From NCBI GenBank assembly GCA_049596955.1, contig JBMYMD010000010.1, positions 7,637 to 71,636 on the forward strand: a stretch of DNA of 64,000 nt, in the 5' to 3' direction. Source of the stretch: UBA3478 sp049596955. Lineage in GTDB: Bacteria; Bacteroidota; Bacteroidia; Flavobacteriales; Flavobacteriaceae. The stretch's first letter is position 1. Every line of letters begins with the position of its first letter. A program made the position numbers and the translations under genes. This document shows, in pieces, positions 18,530 through 26,224 of the stretch. Below the pieces are notes generated by a model. That model saw only the letters and a list, made by a program, of their open reading frames with translations. It was not told the origin of the DNA and made no database searches.

Positions 18530-19231
18530 ATGGATAAGAGCGCAGCGGCATATTCTAAAGAAATCGCAAGTCACTACAAGGCGTATCGCCCTGAGCTGCA
18601 TTCGATTTTACTTAAAAAATGTTTACAAGCGGATTCATTTCAACGCGGTTTAGATGTAGGAAGCGGTGTTGGGCATTCAAGTATTGCCCTGACCTCCTAC
18701 TGCAAAGAGGTCATTGGACTCGAACCTAGTGCATTTATGTTGCAGCAAGCTCATCAACATCCACAGATACGCTATGAATCGTTCTATACCCAGGTTTCAA
18801 AACCCTATGACTTACTGTGTTTTTTTGGTGTACTCTTTTACATCAATGACAAGGAACTAAATCAATACCTCCTTGGTTTATCACAAACAGGCAGGGTCAT
18901 AGTAGCTGATTTTAAAATAGATTATTCATACGCCATTGATTTACTACAATTAAATGTTCAAAAATTGAATTATGAACATATTTCAGATAAAAATCGATTC
19001 AATCAAGAATTTAGTCTGCTTAAATCTGATGTGTTCCTTACCCCTTTTCAATGCACGATCTTGGAGTTACTTCATTTGATGATTACCGAACCCCACATAA
19101 ATACTGCGTTAATTCAAAGATTCAACACCACAGAATTTAGTCAACTTAGGGCTGAGCTGTCAAAAATTATGGCAGACGAACTAATTGAACTGAAGGCAGA
19201 ATTAAATTATTTGTATTTCGAAAGGCATTAA
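18530..19231 (+). CDS. Class I SAM-dependent methyltransferase
   Basis: A 233-residue cytoplasmic protein. Motif I of the SAM-binding Rossmann fold is GLDVGSGVGHSSIAL (about residues 39-53), followed by VIGLEPSAFMLQQA for motif II and a YDLLCFFGVLFYI stretch where post-motif II residues lie. The substrate is unknown. Its N-terminal AAAYSKEIASHYKAYRPEL wording resembles small-molecule methyltransferases of the UbiE/type 11 group. It stands alone, divergent from MIOX, with about 280 bp of non-coding DNA after it. Confidence 0.85.
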   Translation: MDKSAAAYSKEIASHYKAYRPELHSILLKKCLQADSFQRGLDVGSGVGHSSIALTSYCKEVIGLEPSAFMLQQAHQHPQIRYESFYTQVSKPYDLLCFFGVLFYINDKELNQYLLGLSQTGRVIVADFKIDYSYAIDLLQLNVQKLNYEHISDKNRFNQEFSLLKSDVFLTPFQCTILELLHLMITEPHINTALIQRFNTTEFSQLRAELSKIMADELIELKAELNYLYFERH

Positions 19232-19513
19232 ACACGTTCAAAACTTGCGAACTTTTTAAAAAGACTTGATCATCGGTCAAAATATCTCACTGATACTGTC
19301 TTTTACATAGAAAAACCTTTAACCTGTTATACAATAGATAATAAAGCAATAAAATCGATGAAATGCATATTTTATCGATAAAGTGTAATTTTTATACATA
19401 AAACCATCTTAGGTTTGTGCAACCAAATCTTACCATTTTGATGTTTGTTTTGACCACATAAATCGCATTAGAAAAGTTAAACACTCATCGGTATAATTTA
19501 ATAAAAATCAATT
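19232..19513. other. Intergenic region, possible -7 box at 19410-19417
   Basis: About 280 bp of A/T-rich DNA with no gene I can support. A perfect match to the TAnnTTTG -7 consensus (TAGGTTTG, 19410-19417) lies about 100 bp before the tiny gene at 19514 and could be its promoter, although no clear TTG -33 is seen. A weak GTTC/GAAC hairpin followed by five T's near 19236-19257 might end the methyltransferase transcript. Confidence 0.35.
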
Positions 19514-19606
19514 ATGAAACAATTAGCATTACCAGTATTTTCAGGCATTATCCTCGGTTATTTGGCTGCCTATTTTATTTTGGATTACTTTTTCTTAAGT
19601 ACTTAA
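19514..19606 (+). CDS. Tiny membrane protein, 30 residues
   Basis: A 30-residue frame opening with MKQLALPVFSGIILGYLAA and ending FLST. It is almost entirely one hydrophobic helix with a short Lys N-terminus and an Asp near the end, the look of a small single-pass membrane protein. It is followed after 13 bp by another tiny hydrophobic frame and then by the gene at 19732, in one direction. A/T-rich DNA without function rarely gives two such consecutive hydrophobic frames, each with an ATG, but the small size keeps confidence moderate. Confidence 0.45.
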   Translation: MKQLALPVFSGIILGYLAAYFILDYFFLST

Positions 19607-19619
19607 AAAGCCTTATCTA

Positions 19620-19697
19620 ATGTCTTTAACCACAGTAATTATCACAGTTTTAGTTGGCCGATTTATTTCAGCCCTTTTGCTTAGTCCCAAAGCATAA
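19620..19697 (+). CDS. Tiny membrane protein, 25 residues
   Basis: A 25-residue frame (MSLTTVIITVLVGRFISALL, ending SPKA) that forms one hydrophobic helix with an Arg in the middle and a Lys near its C-terminus. It lies 13 bp after the 30-residue frame and 34 bp before the 89-residue gene at 19732, all on the same strand. I do not recognise it. The case rests on hydrophobicity, the ATG start and its place in a possible operon. Confidence 0.35.
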   Translation: MSLTTVIITVLVGRFISALLLSPKA

Positions 19698-19731
19698 TTT
19701 GTCCCAAATTTTACCATTATAAATTGAACGC

Positions 19732-20001
19732 ATGAAAATCAAAAACAGAAACGAAGCTATAGCTGTCTCTTTAGCTCTTAATGTATCTTATAAGAAATCT
19801 GAATTAGGCGAATATCAAGAAGAATTTTCCTTTAGAGTGATAAGACACAACCTTCATGAGAGTGAATGCATAGAAGAGCGTGACAATTATCAAGACGCCT
19901 TAGTGCTGGCCAAAAAAGAAGCCGATAAACACGAGGTTCAACTTTTTGTTCAAAATGCGATCAGTAAATTAAAACCAAGCTCGGTTACCTTATTCGCGTA
20001 A
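19732..20001 (+). CDS. Hypothetical small soluble protein, 89 residues
   Basis: An 89-residue polar, charged protein with no signal peptide or membrane helix. Wording such as EEFSFRVIRHNLHESECIEE followed by DALVLAKKEADKHEVQLFVQ suggests a small alpha/beta domain. I do not recognise the family. A strong intrinsic terminator lies about 40 bp after its stop, supporting it as the end of a real transcription unit. Confidence 0.6.
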   Translation: MKIKNRNEAIAVSLALNVSYKKSELGEYQEEFSFRVIRHNLHESECIEERDNYQDALVLAKKEADKHEVQLFVQNAISKLKPSSVTLFA

Positions 20002-20042
20002 ATCTCAATATTTAGTATTCATTTTTAGTAGTAATTAGTTCA

Positions 20043-20077
20043 GAAGTCTTCACTAGTCGTGAAGACTTCCTTTGTTT
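20043..20077 (+). terminator. Rho-independent terminator after the 89-residue gene
   Basis: An 11-bp perfect inverted repeat (GAAGTCTTCAC at 20043-20053 with its complement at 20059-20069) and a 5-nt loop, followed by CTTTGTTT. It ends the transcript from 19514-20001. The T tract is interrupted, so efficiency is uncertain. Confidence 0.75.
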
Positions 20078-20157
20078 AAAGTAAATCGATTGTTTAAATA
20101 CATTTTTTCGTTAACCTGAACTTTATTAAATTGTGTTTTAAAATAAAACCATTACCA

Positions 20158-20559
20158 ATGAAAAAAACAATCCTTTTTAGCCTTTGCTTATTTGTCTTTA
20201 CAAGTATTGCAGTTGCCCAAAATCAAGAACGACTCAGTGTTCATTATTTCGATGTTCCTGATCAATTAGTTGAAGAATTTTTAGCCTTTAACAAAACCAG
20301 AAATCAAATGTTAGAAGATGCTGGCTTTGGTAAAGATTTTTACAAATTATACCGCGTTAATGCGAGTGACGAGGCCAGCCAATACCGATACTTTATGATC
20401 AGCCAATACACCAGTGACAAGCATTATGAAATGACCCATAATGTCAGTGAGGCCTATCAAAAACTGAACGATTCATTTTGGGATTCTGCACTTGGAAAAA
20501 TTTTTACGATGGACGACAAAGGTCACATCTATCGAAAGGTGTACCGTATCGAAGACTAG
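20158..20559 (+). CDS. Secreted hypothetical protein, 133 residues
   Basis: A 133-residue protein with a signal peptide (MKKTILFSLCLFVFTSIAVA, cleavage near VAQ). The mature part (LSVHYFDVPDQLVEEFLAFN and QYRYFMISQYTSDKHYEM) looks like a small dimeric alpha-beta barrel of the ABM/NIPSNAP kind, similar in style to the lipoprotein at 5378. No active site is recognised. The frame opens earlier with TTG (20131), but the signal peptide fixes the ATG used here. Confidence 0.7.
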   Translation: MKKTILFSLCLFVFTSIAVAQNQERLSVHYFDVPDQLVEEFLAFNKTRNQMLEDAGFGKDFYKLYRVNASDEASQYRYFMISQYTSDKHYEMTHNVSEAYQKLNDSFWDSALGKIFTMDDKGHIYRKVYRIED

Positions 20560-20576
20560 TAATCTAAACTATCAGA

Positions 20577-21284
20577 CTACTCAAAACCGTCTTCCCAAGC
20601 ACCGTATATTAAGTTGGGTAATAATATAAATTTTTGTCCCAAATCTGACTTTTTTTCTTCGAGTGCTTGGTTTCGTTCACTATTGGTGTCTTTGTCAAAA
20701 ACACTGTCAAAATCAGAGAGATTATCTCCTAAAAATAAGACCACATCGAAGTCAGTGAGCTGATTTCTTCTCTCTTCTTTGCTGCTTGTCTGATCTCTTA
20801 ACAGCATTATGGTGTCTTCATCAAAAGGAAAACCAAGGGCGATCAAATTTGACTTTGTAGGAGCATAATTCTCCACTCTTCTGTTCGAAATATAAATCAC
20901 CTCTACTCCCATACGCTCAGCGTAGGCATAAAACTCTAATGCTCCTGGAATTGCTGTGGCTATTTCTTTGTTTACCCATTCAGACCAAGTGGTTTGAGAG
21001 AAACTCAAGTCTTTTTCGATAAGCATTTCATTGTAGGGCAGGTTGTTGAGCACGGTTTCATCTATATCAGCCACAACAGCAATTGGTTTTTCGTGTTGCA
21101 AGGCTAATACCCTATCGAGTTCTAATTTGGCCGAATTGTATGCTTGTATGCAAAGCGCCTTATACTCAGAGGCATTTTTTTGCCAATATATGGAATGGTC
21201 TTTTCGCGAAAATTGAGGTTTACAAGTACTTAAAGTGACCAAGGCTATCAAAGAGAAGACTACTATTCTCATGTTATTTATCAT
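20577..21284 (-). CDS. Acid phosphatase, lipoprotein e(P4) family
   Basis: A 235-residue HAD-superfamily phosphatase of class C. The N-terminal signal ends at TLSTCKPQ (Cys about residue 21), so it is a lipoprotein. The nucleophile motif is DIDET at residues 73-77 (Asp73 nucleophile, Asp75 general acid) in VADIDETVLNN. EVIYISNRR matches motif II and LFLGDNLSDF the C-terminal acidic motif. Members hydrolyse nucleoside monophosphates such as NMN at the outer membrane, so it could scavenge phosphate or nucleosides. No genes around it suggest a pathway. Confidence 0.9.
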   Translation of the reverse strand: MINNMRIVVFSLIALVTLSTCKPQFSRKDHSIYWQKNASEYKALCIQAYNSAKLELDRVLALQHEKPIAVVADIDETVLNNLPYNEMLIEKDLSFSQTTWSEWVNKEIATAIPGALEFYAYAERMGVEVIYISNRRVENYAPTKSNLIALGFPFDEDTIMLLRDQTSSKEERRNQLTDFDVVLFLGDNLSDFDSVFDKDTNSERNQALEEKKSDLGQKFILLPNLIYGAWEDGFE

Positions 21285-21327
21285 TTAGATCTTTTCAAAA
21301 ATACACCAAAGACTCTTGTAGAACTTA

Positions 21328-21513
21328 CTACTGTCTAGAGTTTAAAATCTGTCCTAAGGCAGACGACATAAACGCAAGAGAAGCGAGTATATAAAAGGCC
21401 GCTGCTATATAATTGTCCGTTACGTTTTCATCGGGATATAAGGCCCCTACTAACATGCAAGCCCCACCGAGCATTAAAAAAAGATTCGAGTTTTTAATTA
21501 GAAAGCGTTTCAT
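21328..21513 (-). CDS. Small two-helix membrane protein
   Basis: A 61-residue protein with two hydrophobic stretches (LFLMLGGACMLVGALY and IAAAFYILASLAFMSSALG) separated by a short polar turn. I do not recognise the family. It lies 43 bp upstream of the e(P4) phosphatase gene on the same strand and could be co-transcribed with it. An ATG start and good membrane periodicity make it plausible as a gene. Confidence 0.55.
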   Translation of the reverse strand: MKRFLIKNSNLFLMLGGACMLVGALYPDENVTDNYIAAAFYILASLAFMSSALGQILNSRQ

Positions 21514-21653
21514 AGTAGCGCACTGCTATTTTTAGCTGCAGCGTACTTTAAAAGTACGAAATCACAAAATTTAAAATCCTAGATTTTTGAGTATATTGGA
21601 AATCAATGACCTAGAATGGCTTTTTAATCCATTTAAAACCTAACCAACAACAT

Positions 21654-23231
21654 ATGCAAACGCTCATTACTTTTTTAGGCTTCATTTTTTTTGTTGCATT
21701 TTACTCCTGGTATAAATTGAGACATGAAAACTTGAACTCCAAGGAGGGTTACTTTTTGGGCGGAAGAAGTCTTACTGGCGTGGTTATCGCAGGCTCAATG
21801 ATTTTAACCAATATTTCAACAGAGCATTTAATTGGCATGAACGGCTCTTCATATAAGAATGGGTTTATAATCATTGCTTGGGAAGTCACTTCAGCCCTCG
21901 CACTAGTATTGGCTGCAATTTATTTTGTGCCACGCTATTTGAAAATGGGCCTTACCACCATACCAGAATTCCTTGAGCATCGATTCGATGAGTTTACCAG
22001 ATCACTGGTCGCATTTTTCTTGATGATTTCTTTTGTTGTGACCCTTCTACCCATCGTCTTATATACCGGTGCAATTAACTTGGAAAGTATTTTTTCAATC
22101 TCAGAAAATCTCGGTGTTTCTCCTCAAAAAGGATTATGGATTACCGTTCTGGGAATAGGAATTGTGGGTTCTATTTACGCGATTTTCGGTGGACTAAAAG
22201 CAGTTGCTGTATCTGACACCATCAATGGTTACGGATTGCTTATTGGAGGAACACTCATCCCTATTATCGCCCTTTATCAAATTGGAGATGGCGGCATTTT
22301 AAATGGATTACAGAAGGTCTATGATTTTGCTCCAGAAAAATTTAACGTCATTGGGGCCAAAGATTCCATTATGCCCTTTGAAGTATTGTTTACGGGTTTG
22401 ATGATTAACCAAATCTACTTTTGGAGTATGAATCAAACTATAATTCAAAGAGCATTAGGTGCAAAGAATCTGGTTGAAGCTCAAAAAGGTTTGCTCTACA
22501 CTGGGATATTGAAATTAATAGTTCCTGTCATTATCATTCTTCCCGGGGTCATAGGATTTTACTACTTCGGAGAGATGCTTTACGACAATCAAGATTTGAT
22601 CTACCCTGAACTGATTAAAAAAGTACTTCCTAAAAGTGCCACCGGATTATTTGCAGCCATTGTCATGGGCGCAGTGCTCAGCACCTTTAACAGCGTTCTG
22701 AATAGCGCTTCGACCATCTTTAGTTTTGATATCTATAAAAAGCACATTCGACCAGAAGTTAAAGACGCTCAGCTCGTTCGAGTTGGAAAAACAGTCTCTA
22801 CGCTTTTAGCACTTTTCTCTATTGTTGTTGCTCCCTTAGTAGTCAACGCTCCTGATGGATTGTATCAACTCCTTCAGCAGTTAAATGGAATCTTCTTTAT
22901 TCCAATAGCCTCAATCATGTTAGCTGGTTTTTTCACCAAAAATATAACCGCATTGGCTGCAAAATCGGCTTTAATCTTTGGCTTGGTCTTTTACGTGTTT
23001 TTCACTTTTATCTATAAGATCGACCTGCACTTTGTTCATTTATGGGGGATTGAATTTGTGCTCAACATGGGAATTATGATTTTCATCTCAAAGATGAAAC
23101 CTCATGACAAGAATTTTGAAATCATTGACAAGCAGGTTGTTCCAATGCGATCCTGGAAATACACCAACCAACTCTCGGCCGCACTTTGCTTAATAACGCT
23201 CTTGATTTATATTATGCTCGGCCGTTTTTAA
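21654..23231 (+). CDS. Sodium:solute symporter, vSGLT-like
   Basis: A 525-residue SSS (SLC5) family transporter with about 13-14 membrane helices. YFLGGRSLTG followed by SMILTNISTEHLIGMNGSSY is the TM1-TM2 segment that resembles sodium/galactose symporters such as vSGLT. SIYAIFGGLKAVAVSDTI and YFWSMNQTIIQRALGAKN are strongly conserved SSS signatures. STFNSVLNSASTIFSFDIY in the middle of the C-terminal half matches the family's sodium-site helix. A sugar or polyol is the likely substrate. It is not close to an obvious sugar-use operon, although inositol genes lie about 3 kb to the left. It is convergent with the SDR gene. Confidence 0.92.
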   Translation: MQTLITFLGFIFFVAFYSWYKLRHENLNSKEGYFLGGRSLTGVVIAGSMILTNISTEHLIGMNGSSYKNGFIIIAWEVTSALALVLAAIYFVPRYLKMGLTTIPEFLEHRFDEFTRSLVAFFLMISFVVTLLPIVLYTGAINLESIFSISENLGVSPQKGLWITVLGIGIVGSIYAIFGGLKAVAVSDTINGYGLLIGGTLIPIIALYQIGDGGILNGLQKVYDFAPEKFNVIGAKDSIMPFEVLFTGLMINQIYFWSMNQTIIQRALGAKNLVEAQKGLLYTGILKLIVPVIIILPGVIGFYYFGEMLYDNQDLIYPELIKKVLPKSATGLFAAIVMGAVLSTFNSVLNSASTIFSFDIYKKHIRPEVKDAQLVRVGKTVSTLLALFSIVVAPLVVNAPDGLYQLLQQLNGIFFIPIASIMLAGFFTKNITALAAKSALIFGLVFYVFFTFIYKIDLHFVHLWGIEFVLNMGIMIFISKMKPHDKNFEIIDKQVVPMRSWKYTNQLSAALCLITLLIYIMLGRF

Positions 23232-23233
23232 TG

Positions 23234-23938
23234 TTAGAATAAAGAAGGTTTGAGCCTAATGATAAAAGCGATTAAGGCCCACCTTTTGGTGATATAAACC
23301 TTTTTTTTCTTCTTACGAATGGCGGCATAAATTTGTTTGGCTGCCTTATCTACTGGTGCAATCCAGAATAATCCATTACCCTTTAGAATTGCGGTATCGA
23401 CAAAACCAGGTCGAATATCTGTAAGATAAATTCGGAGTTTTAATTTCTTAACTTTTTTTCTCAATCCATTGAAATAATTGATTTGATAGGCCTTGGTTGC
23501 ATTGTAAGAAGGAGCAATTCCGTTGCCTAACAAGCCTGCGATAGAACTTATGTTTGCCAAGTGACCAGAGCCCTGCTTTTGAAAATAATTCATAGACCAA
23601 TTGGCCGCACAAGTAAAACCACTCACATTGGTTTTTACAACATCATGACTGATATCGAAATCTAGTTCCTTATTCAGGTGACCTATTCCAGCTGAAATGA
23701 TCATCAAATCAAGCCCTCCGATGGCAGTGCTTAAATCCGCACAAATTTGTTCGATTTTGTCGGTTTGCTGAACATCCATCACCTTATAAAAAACCCGATC
23801 TGGAAACCTTTTTTGAATCGCCACAAGTAGCTCTTCACGCCTTGCCGTAATTCCGACTACGTAACCGTCGTTTACCAAAAAATCAACTAAGGCTTCTCCA
23901 ATCCCAGATGAAGCCCCGATTATAATCGCCTTTTTCAT
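23234..23938 (-). CDS. SDR family oxidoreductase
   Basis: A 234-residue short-chain dehydrogenase. The cofactor motif is IIGASSGIGEAL (TGxxxGIG-type, residues 4-15). The catalytic triad can be read: Ser in NISSIAGLL, and Tyr and Lys in YNATKAYQINY. ISAGIGH takes the place of the NNAG motif. Substrate is unknown. The C-terminal IRPGFVDTA is typical of classical SDRs. It ends within 3 bp of the symporter stop on the other strand and starts 6 bp downstream of the DUF2147 gene, so the two form a small operon. Confidence 0.9.
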   Translation of the reverse strand: MKKAIIIGASSGIGEALVDFLVNDGYVVGITARREELLVAIQKRFPDRVFYKVMDVQQTDKIEQICADLSTAIGGLDLMIISAGIGHLNKELDFDISHDVVKTNVSGFTCAANWSMNYFQKQGSGHLANISSIAGLLGNGIAPSYNATKAYQINYFNGLRKKVKKLKLRIYLTDIRPGFVDTAILKGNGLFWIAPVDKAAKQIYAAIRKKKKKVYITKRWALIAFIIRLKPSLF

Positions 23939-23944
23939 AAAAGA

Positions 23945-24355
23945 TTAGACTTTTCGTTTCCAAACTTGAGAACGACCAATAAAAGAGAATCCCAAGTAAC
24001 CTCTTACATTTAAGGTGTTTGAATCGTCCAATTTGATGGTGCAATCATAAGATTTTCCATTGGCAGGATCTAGAATTTTTCCATCAGTCCATACCTCGCC
24101 ATCTTTGGATAAACCTTTCACAATAATCAATCCTTCAATAGGTTGATTTTTTTCTTTACCCTTACACTTTTCGCACACCTTTCCTTGATCTTCAGGCAGC
24201 AATAATCGCTCGATTTTGCCGTAGAGTTTTCCGTTTTCTACATAGAGGGTAATCTCTGATTTTTCGACTCCAGTTTCATCATCAATATTCACCCAAGTTC
24301 CTTGAACAGTACTGGTTTGAAAGGATAGTAAAGCAGCTAAAATGATTGCGTACAT
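23945..24355 (-). CDS. DUF2147 secreted protein
   Basis: A 136-residue protein with a short signal peptide (MYAIILAALLSFQTS). The mature domain is the beta-rich DUF2147 module: GTWVNIDDETGVEKSEITLY near the start, then GKIERLLLPEDQ, the CEKCKGKEKNQPIEGL pair of cysteines, and a closing RGYLGFSFIGRSQVW. Relatives are periplasmic, and a role in lipid or stress handling has been suggested without proof. It is 33 bp after the DUF6090-like gene at 24389 and 6 bp before the SDR. Confidence 0.88.
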   Translation of the reverse strand: MYAIILAALLSFQTSTVQGTWVNIDDETGVEKSEITLYVENGKLYGKIERLLLPEDQGKVCEKCKGKEKNQPIEGLIIVKGLSKDGEVWTDGKILDPANGKSYDCTIKLDDSNTLNVRGYLGFSFIGRSQVWKRKV

Positions 24356-24388
24356 ATATTTAATTTTTAAAGCAGTAGAAGTTAGTGA

Positions 24389-25078
24389 TTATTTAATTTC
24401 AGTTTCAATTTGGTCGAGGATATTTCTGTCTTGAAGTAAACGCTGTTGCACTAAACTGATGTACTGCTTGTCGATATTTGTCTTCAATCGAATGTCGTAT
24501 AAGAAGCTATCGGGTAATCGCAAATCTCCGGTATATCGCGACCTAACAGGTAAATAAAATTCCGTGGACTCTTTGCTTAAAATGAGCATGTTTAACCTGG
24601 CAAAGCCCTGCAGATTTTGCATGAACATTTCATTGTTGTAATCCTCTATTTTTTTAATAAAATTATGAACGGTGTATTTGTTTTGAAGGCCCTTGACCAA
24701 ATCTTCATTTGCGATAAGCTCAATTAGACCTGAGTTCTGAAGGCTTCTGTATTCTTCTTGATTGTCGACCAAGACAGTTCCCATATTTGAGACGACCATC
24801 ACGTGATATCCAATAGAATCTCGCATTTGCTCATTAAATTCCTGATGATGATCAAAAATCCATTCGGCAGAGCGAATAGACATTTCATGTATTCGAATAT
24901 TTAATTCAAAATCTGGAATGTCGTTGCTGCTGATATTTTCATAAATTCTGCTGAGCGACTGCTCTTTTAGTTGCTCCTTATATTGTTTTTCACGTCGATA
25001 TTCCATAAAAAAAGACAGGGTGACTCCTAGGGTAATGACCAAGAATTCGAGCGCGTATCTGATGTAGTACTTTTTCAT
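24389..25078 (-). CDS. DUF6090-like single-pass membrane protein (paralogue 2)
   Basis: A 229-residue protein with one N-terminal membrane helix (ALEFLVITLGVTLSFFM, residues about 8-24), a basic/coiled segment, and a helical domain carrying the family motif YRSLQNSGLIELIANEDL. It is a tandem paralogue of the gene at 25106. Their first 128 bp, which encode the helix and linker, differ at only two bases, whereas the rest is much more diverged. That pattern fits a gene conversion or recent recombination. Function unknown. It starts 27 bp after the 25106 gene's stop, in one probable operon that may continue to DUF2147 and the SDR. Confidence 0.8.
   Translation of the reverse strand: MKKYYIRYALEFLVITLGVTLSFFMEYRREKQYKEQLKEQSLSRIYENISSNDIPDFELNIRIHEMSIRSAEWIFDHHQEFNEQMRDSIGYHVMVVSNMGTVLVDNQEEYRSLQNSGLIELIANEDLVKGLQNKYTVHNFIKKIEDYNNEMFMQNLQGFARLNMLILSKESTEFYLPVRSRYTGDLRLPDSFLYDIRLKTNIDKQYISLVQQRLLQDRNILDQIETEIK
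24951..25078. repeat. 128-bp near-identical repeat, copy A
   Basis: The 5' end of the DUF6090-like gene at 24389. It matches 25662-25789 at 126 of 128 positions in direct orientation (by eye), with the differences at a G/A in the helix-coding part and a C/T just before the start codon side. Confidence 0.85.
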
Positions 25079-25105
25079 TTTAAAATGACTTTGAGAAGAT
25101 TATAT

Positions 25106-25789
25106 TTATTCCAATTCCAATTGAATTTCTTTAATCAACAATTGATCTCCTAATATGAGTTCATCTACTCTTTTGAGGTATAATTGGTGCCACCACCTCT
25201 TTTCATGAAGGGCTTGAACAACTTCAAGAGGTATTTCTGCGGGGCCGGTATAAGTAGCATCTATGGGATAACCTCTTACGTTAGTTTTCTCACTATTGAT
25301 ATGTATGTTTTTGTGTCTGTAAGACTTTAGACGTTCTACAAAACCATCTATTTCATCTTCAAGATGCTTCATGTATTCGTGGGTCACATATTTGTTTTGA
25401 AGCCCAATCACAATTTCTTCGTCTTCTATAAACTCAATAAGACCTGAGTTTTGGAGGCTTCGGTATTCCTCTTGATTATCGTAAAAAGTAGTGCTTGTAA
25501 AGGCTGCTATTTGAATGTAATATCCTGTGGTATCTGGATGAAAATTGCTGGCGTTTTGATGATTTTGATCTATCCATCGAATGGCATTTAAGGCGTCAAG
25601 ATGTGCAGCCTTATTAAATCCGTAATCTTCGTTGTCGATTTCTAAGTTTTGTAAAACTCGACTGAGCGACTGCTCTTTTAGTTGCTCCTTATATTGTTTT
25701 TCACGTCGATATTCCATAAAAAAAGACAAGGTGACTCCTAGGGTAATGACCAAGAATTCGAGCGCGTATCTGATGTAGTATTTTTTCAT
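25106..25789 (-). CDS. DUF6090-like single-pass membrane protein (paralogue 3)
   Basis: A 227-residue protein, sister to the gene just downstream. It has the same N-terminus, ALEFLVITLGVTLSFFM helix and KEQLKEQSLSR linker, then a more diverged helical domain with YRSLQNSGLIEFIEDEE and QNKYVTHEYMK. The frame is open to 25891, but the ATG at 25789 is chosen because the paralogue starts at the same point and the upstream residues do not look like protein. Function unknown. It leads the run 25106, 24389, 23945 and 23234. Confidence 0.8.
   Translation of the reverse strand: MKKYYIRYALEFLVITLGVTLSFFMEYRREKQYKEQLKEQSLSRVLQNLEIDNEDYGFNKAAHLDALNAIRWIDQNHQNASNFHPDTTGYYIQIAAFTSTTFYDNQEEYRSLQNSGLIEFIEDEEIVIGLQNKYVTHEYMKHLEDEIDGFVERLKSYRHKNIHINSEKTNVRGYPIDATYTGPAEIPLEVVQALHEKRWWHQLYLKRVDELILGDQLLIKEIQLELE
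25662..25789. repeat. 128-bp near-identical repeat, copy B
   Basis: Direct-repeat partner of 24951-25078. It covers the start codon, the membrane helix and the linker of the DUF6090-like gene at 25106. Confidence 0.85.
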
Positions 25790-25899
25790 TGGTTGCGGTC
25801 TGTTTTGAATTACAATATAACCAAAGTTGTTGAAGTGTTTTTTATGGATTGTTCTCATCCCTTTAACAAGGAGTATTAAACTGAAAAACAAATAATTAC

Positions 25900-25932
25900 T
25901 TGTTAATTCGTCTGCGGACCTATCTCTATTTG
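25900..25932 (+). promoter_or_regulatory. Possible promoter for the intergenic RNA
   Basis: TTG at 25900-25902, a 22-bp spacer and TCTATTTG at 25925-25932, one mismatch from the Bacteroidota -7 consensus TAnnTTTG. Transcription would begin near 25940, just before the structured segment. Confidence 0.3.
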
Positions 25933-25939
25933 CAAAATG

Positions 25940-26179
25940 AATTTGTTTGTTGAAGCTTATAACTTATAACGAGTTTATCACCTCTTTTGCAAAGGGTTAT
26001 AGATTATAGCATACGGAGAAATACCCAATAAAAGAGAGTCGATATAATGCTAAACAAAGTTTTGATTATGAAGGGTTTATACTTAGACTTATAGTGTGAA
26101 CCAGATTCTAATCCGAGAACTTTGTTCATTTTTCATTAAAACTGTTAGAGGCACGGCGTAAACCGTGCTTCTTTTTTTG
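25940..26179 (+). ncRNA. Candidate structured non-coding RNA
   Basis: A stretch of about 240 bp without a good reading frame between the divergent genes at 25789 and 26225. It can form a 13-bp A/U-rich stem (25958-25970 with 25996-26008, two imperfect positions) and a long rod (AACAAAGTT 26053-26061 with AACTTTGTT 26118-26126, then GATTA 26064-26068 with TAATC 26109-26113). It finishes with an intrinsic terminator at 26151-26179. A terminator pointing away from the left-hand gene and lying before the right-hand gene needs a transcript that starts inside this region. It could be a free RNA (6S-like rod shape is one idea) or an attenuator leader for the gene at 26225. I could not match it to a known RNA family. 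The 5' end is inferred. Confidence 0.5.
26151..26179 (+). terminator. Rho-independent terminator inside a divergent intergenic region
   Basis: GCACGG at 26151-26156 pairs with CCGTGC at 26163-26168 around a CGTAAA loop, followed by TTCTTTTTTTG. Its U tract is on the plus strand, so it ends rightward transcription 46 bp before the gene at 26225. Confidence 0.85.
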
Positions 26180-26224
26180 TTGACGAGTTCTACTTATTTT
26201 GCTTAAAAGTTAAAAGACCTTGTA

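Noticed and set aside
25790..25891. N-terminal extension of the DUF6090-like protein at 25106
   Set aside because: The paralogue starts at the equivalent of 25789, and the 34 extra residues do not look like protein or a signal peptide.
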